From: Phialocephala subalpina
Lineage: Eukaryota > Ascomycota > Leotiomycetes > Helotiales > Mollisiaceae
Assembly: GCA_900073065.1 (NCBI GenBank)
Contig: FJOG01000008.1
Coordinates: 992,829 to 1,056,828, forward strand
DNA: 64,000 bases
Direction of reading: 5' to 3'
In this document: piece by piece, positions 33,467-44,601 of the stretch
Position numbering within the stretch: position 1 is the first letter of the stretch
Layout: every line of letters begins with the position of its first letter
The notes under the pieces: generated by a model
The model's input: only the letters and a program-made list of their open reading frames with translations
Database searches by the model: none
Told to the model about the DNA's origin: nothing
Program-made: the position numbers and the translations under genes

Positions 33467-35809
33467 ATGGTTATCAGCAGCGAGAAAACAAGCTCTGTCA
33501 CCGCCAGACCCAACGGAAAACGGCCAATTGATGCTTCAGTGAGTGAGGCACCGCAGACCAAGAAACCAAAGCTGTCAGAACGAACCGATCATTCGAAATG
33601 GCGTATGCTGGATGAAAAGGGAAGGCAGACCTGGCATTACCTCGAGGACGACGATGAAGCTAAGGAATGGCCCCAGTCCAAGGCGGACAAATACTTCCTC
33701 GGTCTGCCACTGGTATGTGATGTGCCATTCATTGTAAACCCGGGTCTGACCTATGCAGGGCCTGCCTGAATTGACTCCTGCCAAAACGCCCCTCGACTCA
33801 GTCAAGAATGGCCTGGAATTTTTCCAACATCTGCAACTCCCACCCGGCAATTGGGGCTGCGAGTATGGTGGACCGATGTTCTTACTACCTGGCTTCGTGA
33901 TAGCCTGGTATGTCACCGAAACCGAGATACCCGATCATATCGCAACCGAGATGAAGAACTACCTGTTCGCGCGAGCGCACCCTGAGGACGGAGGATGGGG
34001 ACTACATATCGAGGGAGAGAGCTCCGTCTTTGGAACTGCTATGAATTACACCGCGCTACGCATTCTTGGTGTTAGTGAGGAAGATCCACACATGATCAAG
34101 GCGAGAGGCATATTGCACAAACTTGGAGGTGCGAAGTGTGGGCCCCACTGGGCCAAATTTTGGCTGAGCGTGCTTGGTGTCTGCAAATGGGATATCGTGA
34201 ACCCTGTCCCGCCCGAGTTCTGGCTTCTGCCTGACTGGGTACCATTTGCTCCATGGCGATGGTGGATACACATGCGAATGGTCTATCTGCCAATGTCATT
34301 CATCTGGTCGAAGCGATGGACGGCTAAGGAGACACCGTTGGTTCGACAATTACGACAAGAGCTTTTTGTCGAACCATACGAATCCATTGTATGGTCAAAT
34401 CATCGAAATAGCATTAGCGACATGGACAACTACCACCCAAAGTCATGGCTGCTGAAGACCGCGAATTGGTTTCTCATCAATATTCATATCCCATTTACCA
34501 GGACGAATGCATTGGCCAAAGCAGCTGAGGATTGGTGTTGGGAACTGATAAAGATGGAGGACAAAAACACTGATTACTCTGATCTGGCGCCGGTTAATTC
34601 TCCGATGAATTTCCTCGTATGCTACATTAAAGAAGGCCCAAAATCGTACTCGGTGCAACGGCATCGTGACCGATTGGCAGACTTCCTCTGGATGAAGGAC
34701 GAAGGCATGCTGGTGAATGGTACAAACGGAGTCCAATGTTGGGACACATCATTCTTGATCCAGGCTGTCATGGACGCAGGCCTTGCTGAGGACCCGAAAT
34801 GGAGACCAATGCTGACCCGAGCTTTGGAATTCCTGGAAGACCAACAAATGCGTGAGAATGTTGATGATCAGGACAAATGCTACAGACAACAACGAAAAGG
34901 TGGTTGGGCGTTCAGCAACAAGGACCAAGGATATGCAGTTAGCGACTGCATTTCCGAGGCCTTGAAAGCAGTCTTGCTCCTCCAGCGAACGCCCGGATAC
35001 CCTACTCTCCTCGAAGATCAGCGGATATTTGATGCTATCGACACGTTGCTGACGTATCAGAACCCTTCTGGTGGATGTGCTTCATACGAGCCTACTCGTG
35101 GCTCCGAACATCTGGAATTGTTGAATGCTGCTGAGGTCTTTGGCAGAATTATGATCGAATACGATTATCCGGAATGTACCACTGCTGTCGTGACAGCACT
35201 CTCTTTGTTCACGAAATATTATCCAGACTATCGGACCGAGGATATCAAGTGGTTCAAGGAAGGGGCAGTTCAATACATCAAAAACGCCCAGAAACCCGAT
35301 GGAAGCTGGTACGGCAGCTGGGGAATTTGTTTCACCTATGCTGGCATGTTTGCACTTGAAAGTCTTGCTAGCCTTGGAGACTACTACGAGAATAGCCAGT
35401 ACTCCAAAGCCGGATGTGAGTTCTTGCTTTCGAAGCAACGGGCAGATGGCGGCTGGTCAGAGAGTTATAGAGTAAGAAGTCTGTCCTGATTTCAATGATT
35501 AATACTAACAGAGCATAGTCCTGCGAGACCAACACCTACGTCGAGCACCCAACTGGCTCGCAAGTTGTCATGACTGCTTGGGCTGTCATTGGATTGCTTG
35601 AGGCTCATTACCCAGATCGCGCCCCCATTGAGAAAGGACTCAAGCTCATTATGAGCAGGCAGCAGCCTAATGGAGAGTGGCTGCAGGAAGCGATTGAAGG
35701 AGTGTTCAACAAGAGTTGCATGATTTCCTACCCGAACTACAAGTTCATCTTCCCGATGAAGGCTCTAGGGATGTTTGCCAAACGCTATGGCGATGTAGAA
35801 TTGCTATGA
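33467..35809 (+). CDS. ERG7: Lanosterol synthase (2,3-oxidosqualene cyclase)
   Basis: Cyclises 2,3-oxidosqualene to lanosterol, the first sterol of the ergosterol pathway, on ER or lipid-droplet membranes. Exons 33467-33712, 33759-35471 and 35519-35809 with canonical introns give 749 residues, normal for fungal Erg7. Squalene-cyclase QW-type repeats are visible (GNWGCEYGGPMF, GGWGLHIEG, GGWAFSNKDQGY, GSWYGSWGICFTYAG, GGWSESY, NGEWLQEA). The catalytic Asp lies near residue 478 in AVSDCISEALK. Most characterised lanosterol synthases have DCTAE there, so DCISE is a mild variation that keeps the Asp and Cys. GSEHLELLNAAEVFGRIMIE and the C-terminal YPNYKFIFPMKALG are conserved. The N-terminus is Lys/Ser-rich and variable. 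No paralogue or terpenoid cluster genes are next to it, so a primary-metabolic role is likely. Confidence 0.95.
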
Positions 35810-36271
35810 TACGAGAACGAGGATGATGACCGTGACACGAGACTACATACTTTTATACTTGATACATAATGTAATGATCATCCCTCATCGAGAAAGTAAT
35901 GTTTTGAGCATGGAGGGCATCATGCGGAGTGTTATATGGAGGTATCCCTTTCGAACACGCCCATCAAATTTTGGCTTTCAGTCTCAATGTCCCAGCTTTG
36001 TAGATAACATATTAATCAATATGATTCCGAAATTCCGATTCACTGACCGAGAAGCAGTTCAACCTACTTCTATCAGTTTCTAGCCAATCAAAACGCCCCA
36101 CTGTAGCCTGACCGAAAAAGTGGGACGAGGCTGCGATTCTGTCCGGTCTGATTTCCATCTCGGCTGCCCACGCCGCACATAAAACCAACATCCATCCACC
36201 AGATCTTCCCACCTTCTTACAACTAATTTAATCTTAAACTTTCACACAATCTCTACAGCAAGTATTCAAAG
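35810..36271. other. Intergenic; single MITE-end-like sequence
   Basis: The 3' flank of ERG7 and promoter of SGT1. TCTCAATGTCCCAGCTTTG at 35982-36000 is identical over 19 bases to the left end of MITE copy A. A possible worn partner (GACGAGGCTGCGATTCTGTC) is at about 36125. Confidence 0.5.
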
Positions 36272-37498
36272 ATGGCCGATGTAGCCCACGCAAACAAAGG
36301 CCAAGCCGCCCTCCAATCCTCCGACTACCCCACCGCCATCCAACACCTAACCCTCGCTCTGCAAACAACCAAATCCCCCCTCTGGCTAATCTGGCGCTCA
36401 ACCGCATACCAACGAACCTCGCAACACACGCTCGCTTTGGCAGACGCTGATAATGCCGTCCTCGCCGCCATCAAAAGATCCAGTCGCCCTCTAATCGCTA
36501 CTGCCCATTTTCGGAGAGCGGTTGCGTTGCATGGGTTGAAGAGATACGGGGATGCGAGGATGTGCTTGCGCTGGGTGAATGAATATAATGATAAGGAGAA
36601 GGGGTTGACGATTTGGATTGCCAAGGTTGCGGCGGACTATGATAAGGCTGGAGGGGAGGAGGCGGAGTGTAATCAGATCACTGTGTTGAAGGTTCCGGAT
36701 GAGGTTAAGGAGGTGTCGAAGGATACCAAACCGCCGGAGGATACAAAGCCGGTGAAGGAAGACAAGGGGAAAGGCCCTGAGGTCGCGGTCAAACCTCTTG
36801 TTGCTGCAGCACCAAAGCCGACAACGAAGGAGAATATTCGTCATGAGTGGTATCAATCTCCAACTTCGGTCACTATTGAGATTTTGGCAAAGGGTGTGCC
36901 AGCGGAGAATACAGAGGTCAAGATTGATGCTGGCAGTGTAAGTGTCCCTTCTCCCTATTTCGAGAATCATGCTAACATCCAACAGCTCGAAGTCAGTTTC
37001 CCTCTCGCAGGCTCCGATAGCACATACGGCTTCACGATCGAGCCCCTGTTCTCTAAAGTCGACTTTACAAAATCAAGATACAGAATCACACCCCATAAAA
37101 TCGAAATCGTCCTCCACAAGTCTACACCCGGCAAATGGTCCGCACTCGAAGGAACCGAAGCCATCGCCAGCGAGCTCCCGTCCGAGAAAACAGAAGACAT
37201 CCCCGCCGCAGCCTTCAAACCAGAAACAGCACCTGTCTATCCGACATCATCCAAGAATGGACCAAAGAATTGGGATAAACTTATGGGTGATGAGGAAGAC
37301 GAGAAGGAAGGCGAGGATGTGGATCATTTCTTTAAGCAACTTTACAAGAATGCGGACCCGGACACGAAACGTGCGATGATGAAGAGTTACCAGGAGAGTA
37401 ATGGTACTTCGTTGAGTACGAATTGGGCCGATGTGGGCAGCAAGAAGTTCGATACAGAGCCACCAGAGGGGATGGAGGCGAAGAAGTGGGAGATTTAG
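36272..37498 (+). CDS. SGT1: SGT1 co-chaperone (TPR-CS-SGS)
   Basis: Adaptor of Hsp90 needed for SCF ubiquitin ligases and kinetochore assembly. Domains in order: an N-terminal TPR region (ANKGQAALQSSDYPTAIQHL, AHFRRAVALHGLKRYGDARM), a Lys/Glu/Pro-rich linker, the CS domain beginning RHEWYQSPTSVTIEILAKGV and ending near IEIVLHKSTPGKWSALEG, and the C-terminal SGS domain (YPTSSKNGPKNWDKLMGDEE, DPDTKRAMMKSYQESNGTSL, DVGSKKFDTEPPEGMEAKKW). A canonical intron at 36938-36985 (GTAAGT..GCTAAC..CAACAG) is 48 bp, a multiple of three, so the frame reads through it. Spliced protein is 392 residues. The intron call is supported because its 16 translated residues would interrupt the CS beta-sandwich. Confidence 0.95.
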   Translation: MADVAHANKGQAALQSSDYPTAIQHLTLALQTTKSPLWLIWRSTAYQRTSQHTLALADADNAVLAAIKRSSRPLIATAHFRRAVALHGLKRYGDARMCLRWVNEYNDKEKGLTIWIAKVAADYDKAGGEEAECNQITVLKVPDEVKEVSKDTKPPEDTKPVKEDKGKGPEVAVKPLVAAAPKPTTKENIRHEWYQSPTSVTIEILAKGVPAENTEVKIDAGSVSVPSPYFENHANIQQLEVSFPLAGSDSTYGFTIEPLFSKVDFTKSRYRITPHKIEIVLHKSTPGKWSALEGTEAIASELPSEKTEDIPAAAFKPETAPVYPTSSKNGPKNWDKLMGDEEDEKEGEDVDHFFKQLYKNADPDTKRAMMKSYQESNGTSLSTNWADVGSKKFDTEPPEGMEAKKWEI

Positions 37499-38255
37499 AT
37501 TGACGATCTACACTCTCGGAGGTACTGGTGAGCTTCTTTGGCTCCTGGATTTGTCGCTCGTATTGCGTTGGAGCCTTCTATGGATGATATTCTTGCAGCA
37601 TGGCGGAGGCGTTGCTCATGGGGTAGGTAGTTGTCGACATCGACGCTCAAGTGGAGTCTAAAATCGAGATTTACTTTACCACTACTTTTCCTTACGAATC
37701 TTGATGGGCTGTGGGACATTTATCGCGTTTGCTTCCTTTTACTTTTGCATCAAATCCCCTCTGTGTTCTACTTCGAGGCCGGGGCAGAATTCTCGGATCC
37801 GTACTTCCGGACGGCTCAAAGTTGTAGCACGACCGCTACATTTCCGGCAGCGCGGTTCTTCACGCTGCCAAAACATAGTTAATTAAAAGTTCATTTGCAG
37901 GCGGGTACAGTTCAGGAACAGTAGGAAGACGTCCGGCTAAATTGATGCCAAGCTTTCCCCAACGTTCTTCTGGGAGATCAGCCTTATTCTGATTGAGGGG
38001 AAATTTCTTCCACTTCGGTAAGGTGCCGCCGATCCCTCGCCTTACCCCACGAAATATGGGGAGGTCCATCCCACTTTGTCCAGTGTTCTAGTTTGAGTCT
38101 GACACTTTTCTTCTGTTTGTAGTGAGGGGTTCGCTGCTCGCTGCAGTTTTGTCCGGGTTCACGTCATTCTTTTTGTTTTGTTTTTATTTGTTTCAAGTAT
38201 CGCCAATTTGTCCTTGCAGCTCCTTGCTAGGACGTGAAGTATCACAAACGCAACC
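37499..38255. other. Intergenic, no gene seen
   Basis: The 3' flank of SGT1 and promoter of the GH31 glycosidase. Frames here are short and mutually overlapping with no family features. Confidence 0.5.
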
Positions 38256-40496
38256 ATGAAATTGAGAATCCTCAATTCCGCTGCTATCGCAGCTTTCCTC
38301 TCCCTCTTCAACTCCGCAACAGCAACCACAATTCCTGCGACTGGCCCCGTCCCAATTCGTATCACCTCTGGCGGCGAAGCCTTCGTAAACAACAACGCCG
38401 TCCTAATCGGCAACACAAACACAACCCTTACACCGATCACCGCCTCCACCAAAGGCGTCACCCTCACCTGGCAGCCCCTCAAACACCACGTCATAAAAGT
38501 CGAAGTATCGAGCAACTACAGCTTCACCGGTGCTCAATTCACCGTCCCCTCCTCCGACAAATTCTTCGGCGTCTGGGAATACCCCTTTCACGGACAACTC
38601 GACAACACGAACGTCTCTCTCCAACTCCTCGGTGTGGGGAACGATGAAGGAATCAATTGGTCGAATGCCCGAGCGCCATTCTTTATCAGCACTGCGGGGT
38701 ATGGAGTTTATGTCGACACTCTTGAGATGGGAGCTTTCGACTTTACTACTCCGAATATGGCGACTTTCAACTTCAATACTAGTAGTTTGACATATTATAT
38801 CATTCTTCCTGAGAAAGAGGGGAGTTTCAAGAGTGTTATTAGGGAGTATACGGAATTGAGTGCGAGGATCGAGATGCCGCCAGACTCGGCATACGGTCCT
38901 AATTTTTGGTCTGATGACTTCACGCAAGATTTCCACGGAAATGTGTCAAATGCTCAGGAAAATTATTTTGATGTCATCAACCATCTTGCGGAGAACCAGA
39001 TTCGAGCTACGAGCATGTTCGCTGATCGTATGTCCCTCTGCTCTTTCCCTCCCACCTACTAACTAGAAAACGCAGGACCATATGGAACAGGCAACTCAAG
39101 CTTCGGCAACTTCGACTTCAACCCAAAATTCTACCCCACCCCCGCCAAATTCATCTCAGATCTTGCTTCCGCAGGATTCGACTTTCAAGTCTGGGTCGCC
39201 AACCGTGCATTCCTTTACACAGAACTCTTTAACGCTTCAGTCGCAAACGGGTGGCTATTCCCAGGCATCGATCCTGTACAGTTCCAAGGTCCGGCTCTCA
39301 ACCTCTCAATTCCAGCAGCATACGACTACTTCAAATCCCATCTCAAGTATTTCACAGATCTAGGAGTAAAAGGATTTAAAATCGACCGAGGCGAAGAATC
39401 CGAAATGCCCTTCTACGAACAAAACATCCAAATGACACTCTTCGAAAAACTCTGCCACGAAGTAATGATCGAAGCCTGGGGACTCGGAAATTACTACTCC
39501 TTCGCACGCTCCGCAGTTGATCGTGCGCGGTCTTTAACTGGGATCTGGAACGGAGATTCGCATGCGAATTTCACTGGTCTTCAGTATTCGGTTACTTCTG
39601 GTCTGAGGGCTGGCATACTGGGGTTTAGCATGTGGGGGAGTGATACGGGGGGTTATATTCGGGTTGCTAATCAGACGGTTCCGACGGAGGAGTTGTGGGC
39701 GAGGTGGATGTGGTTTAGTGCTTTTAGTCCGGTTTTTGAGGTTATGGTGGGGACAGGACATACGCCTTGGTATGCGCCTTATACGTCTTCTCTGGTTGAG
39801 ATCCTCAAGACGACAGCCAACCTACACGTCTCGTTAGTTCCGTACATTCGGAGCTACACTTATCAAGCGACGAAGACTGGCATCCCGGTCATGAGGGCGT
39901 TGTGGCTTGAGTATCCGGATGAGCTCGATGCTGTCAAAGACATCGGAGACCAGTACATCTTTGGATCCGAATTCCTCGTCGCCCCGATGGTAACGACTGG
40001 CAACAGTCGCGAAGTTTATTTCCCCGGATCCACCAAATGGATCAACTACATCTCCCTCACTTCCAACACCACTTCCATACCACAAGTCTACGCCGGCGGA
40101 CAAACTACCAACGTCACAGCAAGTGTCGAAGAGATGCCGGTTTATGTCAAAGAAGGTGCCATTATCCCCACAGGAGATCTTCACCAAAACAACGCCAAAT
40201 GGGACGCCAACTGGAAGCCTTACCTCAACTTCGAAGTATTTCCTAGCTTCGATGTTGAATGTTCGAGCTTCAGTTATTATAGCAGAGAGACAAACAAGAC
40301 AGTCGAGATTGAGATGAAGGTTGATGGTGGAAATGTGACGATTACGAATGGTGGTTTTGGAGGGCTGGATAAGGTCTGGAATGTGACGAGTATTGGTGAG
40401 TATTGGGTGTATGTTGCTGGAACAATTCAGAGAGTTGCTATACCGGAGGGAGGTGGGGCTGTGAGTATGAGGATGGAGAGCAGTGCTTGGGAATAG
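38256..40496 (+). CDS. Secreted GH31 glycosidase (alpha-glucosidase/alpha-xylosidase-like)
   Basis: Two exons, 38256-39027 and 39076-40496 (intron GTATGT..CTAACTAG..CGCAG), giving 730 residues. The N-terminus MKLRILNSAAIAAFLSLFNS is a clear signal peptide, and many NxS/T sites point to an N-glycosylated extracellular enzyme. GH31 features: an N-terminal beta-sandwich, AYGPNFWSDDFTQDFHG, the (beta/alpha)8 barrel with nucleophile Asp near residue 360 in GVKGFKIDRGEE, the WNGDSHANFTGLQYSVTSGL region holding the acid/base Asp near residue 415, and GFSMWGSDTGGY. KIDRGEE differs from the WxDMNE of glucosidase II and groups it with extracellular subfamilies such as xylosidases or sulfoquinovosidase-like enzymes. 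The substrate cannot be fixed by eye. It is the second GH31 in this window but acts in a different compartment. Confidence 0.9.
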
Positions 40497-40906
40497 GAGA
40501 CACGACTTGAACGTCTTTTATCCGCGCGAATGCGAAAACCACAGGCTTGTTTGAATTCTTGAGGGCCTCTTGAACTTGCTTGGTATTTTTGCTTTTCATA
40601 CTGATCCTCGAGTGAGCTGCTTGAATCTGCCCTGATGCCCTTTTGGCGTCGGTACTTTTAGCCAACAAGAACGTCGTGCAAAAAACGCCAAGGCTGAAAA
40701 TGGTGAAGCGAGGCCAATAGGAGGCATGATGATCGAGACATTCATGCAGCCCATCGGTGCCACACCGAGCCGCACCTCGACACACTCAACACCCTTAAGT
40801 ATGTGTTGTCGCCATCCTGAGAACGTATATCTCCAGCTTGAGGAGCAGATCGAATTAACTCAAGCGGTCCGACATCTCTCTATTTGTTGTGGCAAATAGC
40901 TCCAAG
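40497..40906. other. Intergenic, promoter side of the membrane-protein trio
   Basis: No supported gene. A minus-strand frame with one hydrophobic stretch overlaps the end of the glycosidase and lacks an ATG at a sensible place. Confidence 0.45.
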
Positions 40907-41479
40907 ATGACAACCGCCTTTTCCTCTACCCTCCCCACTATGACATCCCTCATAAACTCAACCACAAACAGCACTTCCAACGGCAGTATTTGCAATGATC
41001 CTGCTACCTGGTCCTACGACGAATGCTACTCCATCCACACAAATATCCACATCTTCTCTATCGTCTTTCCCACTGTCATTGGCGGACTTCTCCTCATTTC
41101 CGGTCTCCTATACCTCTGTACCGATGGCTCTGGATGGACTTTGGTAATACCATGTCTTATCGTTTCTCCACTTGTGTTTGCCGGCGCCCATGTAGCAGCT
41201 GTGGGTGCGATAGTTTGGTATTTGGGAATATTTGTCTTTTGGTGTATGGGTGGTATGTGGAGACATTGGGTGGTTCCGGGGTGGAGGGGGACTTGGAGGG
41301 GTGTGAAGGGGGTGGGGATGTGGTGTTGGTATCCTGTTAGGGAGAGGAAGGAGATTAGGAGGAGGAGGGAGGACAAGAGGAAAGTGAAAGAGGAGAAAAG
41401 AGTTGAGGACGAAAAGAGGGAGTTGGAGGAGAAGAGGAGGAAGGCAGGGCCCGTGATGATCGAGGCTACGGAGGTGTAG
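40907..41479 (+). CDS. Small membrane protein 1 of a tandem trio
   Basis: A single-exon gene of 190 residues starting at the ATG of 40907 (MTTAFSSTLPTMTSL); the frame extends upstream only with non-ATG starts. Layout: a Ser/Thr/Asn-rich N-terminus with glycosylation sites, a membrane segment IFSIVFPTVIGGLLLISGLL, two further hydrophobic stretches around VIPCLIVSPLVFAGAHVAAV and GAIVWYLGIFVFWCMGGMW, then a strongly basic/acidic helical tail (KEIRRRREDKRKVKEEKRVE). The charged tail is probably cytoplasmic. No family recognised. Two neighbours downstream in the same direction share this plan. Confidence 0.7.
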   Translation: MTTAFSSTLPTMTSLINSTTNSTSNGSICNDPATWSYDECYSIHTNIHIFSIVFPTVIGGLLLISGLLYLCTDGSGWTLVIPCLIVSPLVFAGAHVAAVGAIVWYLGIFVFWCMGGMWRHWVVPGWRGTWRGVKGVGMWCWYPVRERKEIRRRREDKRKVKEEKRVEDEKRELEEKRRKAGPVMIEATEV

Positions 41480-41900
41480 AACCACAAATAAAAGATTATT
41501 ACAGTTATGAAAGTACGGTGTATGTGCTGGACTTTCAAGTGAAGAGTCGGAAGCGGGGTCGAAGCGGGGCAGCCCCTGATCTTAGCGAGATACTGTTCAG
41601 CGGAGGAGACCAACATTTCGCCTGGACATTCGTGCTGCTTCCCGCTTGTGCTAAAGTTGTGTCTAGTTGCAGCGATTGAGTTTGGCATACTCTGCATTGA
41701 GATTCCTGCAGCTGTGGCGTCCAGAGCCTCGTCTAAAAATAGCCATTCATCCAATCCCGCTCCGACAACCTGCATCAGGCTTCCAAATCAACGATAAGAG
41801 ACCTGAAAATTCAGGATCTCTCACAGATCACGAGAAGAGGTTTATTTTATATACACTCTTCAGCTATCTACCCATCTCCTTGCCCATACCTATCACCAAC

Positions 41901-42305
41901 ATGGGAGGCGGCGGCTACTCAAACAACTCCAGCACCATCCCAACACGCGAAAAACTCATAATCGGTCTCACCATCGGAGGCTACTTCTTCGTCATTTTTG
42001 CAGCGTTCGCAATTGCGATGGTTGCTGATAATCATGGCCATCGAAACATCCCAAGATGGGCTGCGACTCTCGTCCTCCTCCTTACGTTCCCCTTCTGGGC
42101 CATATTCGCGATATGCAGTCCTTCGGTGCGAAAACACATTGTTTCTCTTGGAAGAGCGGTGACTAGGATATGGGGAGATGATCTTGGCGAGAAGGTCTCT
42201 GGATTTTGGGATAGAAGAAGGAAGAGGGAGGTTGAAGGAACGGAGCTTGGGAAAGTACAGGGAGAAGTCCAAGAAGAGCGTGCTCAAGAGGTCCCGGGAG
42301 CTTGA
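41901..42305 (+). CDS. Small membrane protein 2 of a tandem trio
   Basis: A single-exon gene of 134 residues from the ATG at 41901 (MGGGGYSNNSSTIPTREK). Two or three membrane segments: LIIGLTIGGYFFVIFAAFAI and WAATLVLLLTFPFWAIFAIC. The C-terminal tail is charged (FWDRRRKREVEGTEL). It lies 421 bp after protein 1 and 305 bp before protein 3, all on the same strand. No named family recognised. The frame extends upstream without stops to 41667, but the ATG at 41901 gives a typical Gly/Ser/Asn head. Confidence 0.65.
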   Translation: MGGGGYSNNSSTIPTREKLIIGLTIGGYFFVIFAAFAIAMVADNHGHRNIPRWAATLVLLLTFPFWAIFAICSPSVRKHIVSLGRAVTRIWGDDLGEKVSGFWDRRRKREVEGTELGKVQGEVQEERAQEVPGA

Positions 42306-42610
42306 TTATAAGTTACGTAGACTTTGTAAAGGCTTCTGTAATATTGAGCCTTATGAGCTCATGTTCTGAGGTAGCTGATTGAAAGTACTGTACTGAGCTG
42401 TAGTTCTACCCCGCTGATGACGCTTGAAGCCCGACGTGGCACATCTGCCTTCCATCTAGCCTCGCAAAAGAGTGTCGTGATGCACAGCCTCACTGTCAAC
42501 CTTCACAAGTATTTGACCAACACCAGGGTCCAATTCGTACGAGACTTCACGTCTCTTGAAGTTCATCCATCCTGATTACCAGCAAGACCTCTCAATCTTA
42601 TCACATTAAA

Positions 42611-43162
42611 ATGTCAAATACCACCACAATCACTTCCGCTCTTCTCCCCACCTCAACAATCCTACCACCTCAAAATGGCACAGCCTCGTCAACAACATCA
42701 TCGTCATCATTCGGCGGCGGAATCATAACTGCTTTTGTGATAGCCGGCATCGTCGGGTTTATGTATCTCTGGCTCACGTTCATGTTGGTTGAAGTTATAT
42801 GGTTTCAAAAAAAATCGATGTTGGCGAGAATAGGGTTGTCGTCGATAGTACTCGCATGGCCATTATATGTACTCTTTTTATTGATCTCGGAATGGTGGAA
42901 GAAGGGTGCTTCTGGTAGGATCAAAGACGGGGTTGAGGTGATGATTCGGAGGATGGCAGGGTGGACCTTTGGATGGCTCGATAGGTTGAGGAAGGAAGAG
43001 CTGAAAAGGATTGAAGACGGAGAAGGTTCGAAGGAGAAAGAACTCATCGCAAGTTCGAAAACCCCGAATTTAAAAATGGCCAATGGAGATAGACAAGTGG
43101 GTGATGGAGAAGGAGCGACTGTTCCGACAGAGGGTGGTGAGGTTGCTCCTGGGCCTCCTTGA
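42611..43162 (+). CDS. Small membrane protein 3 of a tandem trio
   Basis: A single-exon gene of 183 residues starting MSNTTTITSALLPTSTI, with the same Ser/Thr/Asn-rich head as protein 1. Membrane segments: GGGIITAFVIAGIVGFMYLW with LTFMLVEVIWF, and IGLSSIVLAWPLYVLFLLIS. A basic linker (RMAGWTFGWLDRLRKEELKR) leads to a hydrophilic Gly/Pro-rich tail. The shared plan suggests tandem duplication followed by fast divergence. No function recognised. Confidence 0.7.
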   Translation: MSNTTTITSALLPTSTILPPQNGTASSTTSSSSFGGGIITAFVIAGIVGFMYLWLTFMLVEVIWFQKKSMLARIGLSSIVLAWPLYVLFLLISEWWKKGASGRIKDGVEVMIRRMAGWTFGWLDRLRKEELKRIEDGEGSKEKELIASSKTPNLKMANGDRQVGDGEGATVPTEGGEVAPGPP

Positions 43163-43608
43163 CGCAGAAGGTACTCTCCAGTCATCTTGCCTGTCCATTG
43201 AGCCCAAGTACTGGCATCTTACAGAATAAATATTCTAGAACGACTGGTTTGGTATGCTTCGGCTTGTAAGAAGTTCAAGTGTTGTGGTCATTGAATCAGG
43301 GGTCTCGCTAATTAGCGGTTAAAAGCCCAAGCTTCTGGTGGTTCTAGCCCAAAGCTTAGCAGTGATAGCGCTGTCTTTCAGGCACAGCAGATTCCAGCGA
43401 TCTTCACCCCTAAGCATTTTTGGTTAACGTTGACGTCTGCCACCGGGTAGGGGACATCCCGAGAAACTCTGTTATTTCAACTTTATCTCATCTTGAATCA
43501 AAACAATCCTTTTCCGCCTACAATATCACACCTGAGGCGTCCTAGCTGAAAGCCTTCAACACTTCTGTGCTCATGGGATTAGAGACTCATCAAATTCAAT
43601 CGTCCAAG
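43163..43608. other. Intergenic, no gene seen
   Basis: No supported frame. An inverted pair, CCCAAGCTT/AAGCTTAGC-like, occurs near 43330-43360. Confidence 0.4.
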
Positions 43609-44601
43609 ATGACATCGATAGTATCTGAGCTACGAAGCGGTGCGCCGCAAAATCCAGGTCATCGGCAGCGGCTTCGGGCCCACGGGAACGATGTCTTTAT
43701 CAGCGGCACTTGAGAGGCCCCTTGACGGTAAAATCTATCATACTGGAACAATGGTGTTCTATGAAGAAGGTTCGTTCTCATCAGATCTAGCCAAACTCAA
43801 TTCACCATTTTGGTTGAAGGTCACGTGAATCACGCCTTCCCCCCTTTATTCGAAGCGAGCATTCCTAGCTTACAAAAGCCGCTAAGGTTGCACAAACGTA
43901 AAACTAACTGTCTACAGACATAATGAAGAAATGGGGCAAAGTACTCAACCCAGACACGTCCCCAACATACACCAAATCGACACTCGAGGAAATGCTAGCA
44001 GGATACATCGGCATCACAGACACTTAGGGGGCAGCCATGACGCCCGAACTGCTAGAAATGTATCTTGACGCTATTGTGATCTGTACAACACGTGAGCCAG
44101 GAGCCTGGTGGAAGAGTTAGACAGATATGACAGGCAATGCTCCGCCAACTTGGATGATGAAAGTGTTGCTCGCCACAGTACCGATCTTCAGATTGTTTCC
44201 GTATTCCATCCAGGAACTTTGGAGAAGGTTGGTGAAACAGTATGGTATTGAGGCAAGAGAACCTGATAGTAAAGGTGAGATCATTCCCTTTGGAGCCTTT
44301 GACTGCATCATGCTCACGAATGTCAGATTATATCACAATGCACAACGACTGGCTGAAGCGAGTCGTCCCTTCCGAAGGACTCCACTTCTTTAACGTGAAA
44401 GAAGGATGGGAACCTTTGTGCAGGATCCTCGACGTACTTGTTCCGGATGTTCCGTTTCCAAAAGCAAATGAGGCAGCTGCGATGAAGGAGCTGGCGGATA
44501 CGATCATCAGCCAGGTGTATGTGAGGTGGGGGTCGATTATTGGGGCAGCGGCGGTTGGTTTTGCTGCTGCTGTCCTGGGGATGAAGTATCTTACTTGTTA
44601 G
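43609..44601 (+). pseudogene. P-loop sulfotransferase-like gene, inactivated
   Basis: Pieces of the fungal sulfotransferase-like P-loop family in order: KIQVIGSGFGPTGTMSLSAA (P-loop region, frame two, although the likely ATG at 43609 is in frame one), then after a gap MKKWGKVLNPDTSPTYTKST, TREPGAWWKS, MMKVLLATVPIFRLFPYSIQ, and finally DYITMHNDWLKRVVPSEGLH, NVKEGWEPLCRILDVLVPDV and a C-terminal hydrophobic anchor. Two in-frame TAG codons (about 44026 and 44117) and at least two frame changes break it. Family members are known as putative sulfotransferases or NAD-epimerase-like proteins with unclear substrates. Confidence 0.75.

Noticed and set aside
40438..40785. Minus-strand small protein with one hydrophobic segment
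   Set aside because: It overlaps the end of the GH31 gene, begins at GTG, and shows no conserved motif.
41026..41775. 249-residue minus-strand open frame across small membrane protein 1
   Set aside because: Low-complexity Leu/Pro/Ser sequence produced by reading a Lys/Glu/Arg-rich tail backwards; the plus-strand gene explains the region.
44020..44120. Stop-codon readthrough or recoding to keep the sulfotransferase-like gene alive
   Set aside because: There are frame changes as well as two stops, and no recoding signal is visible.
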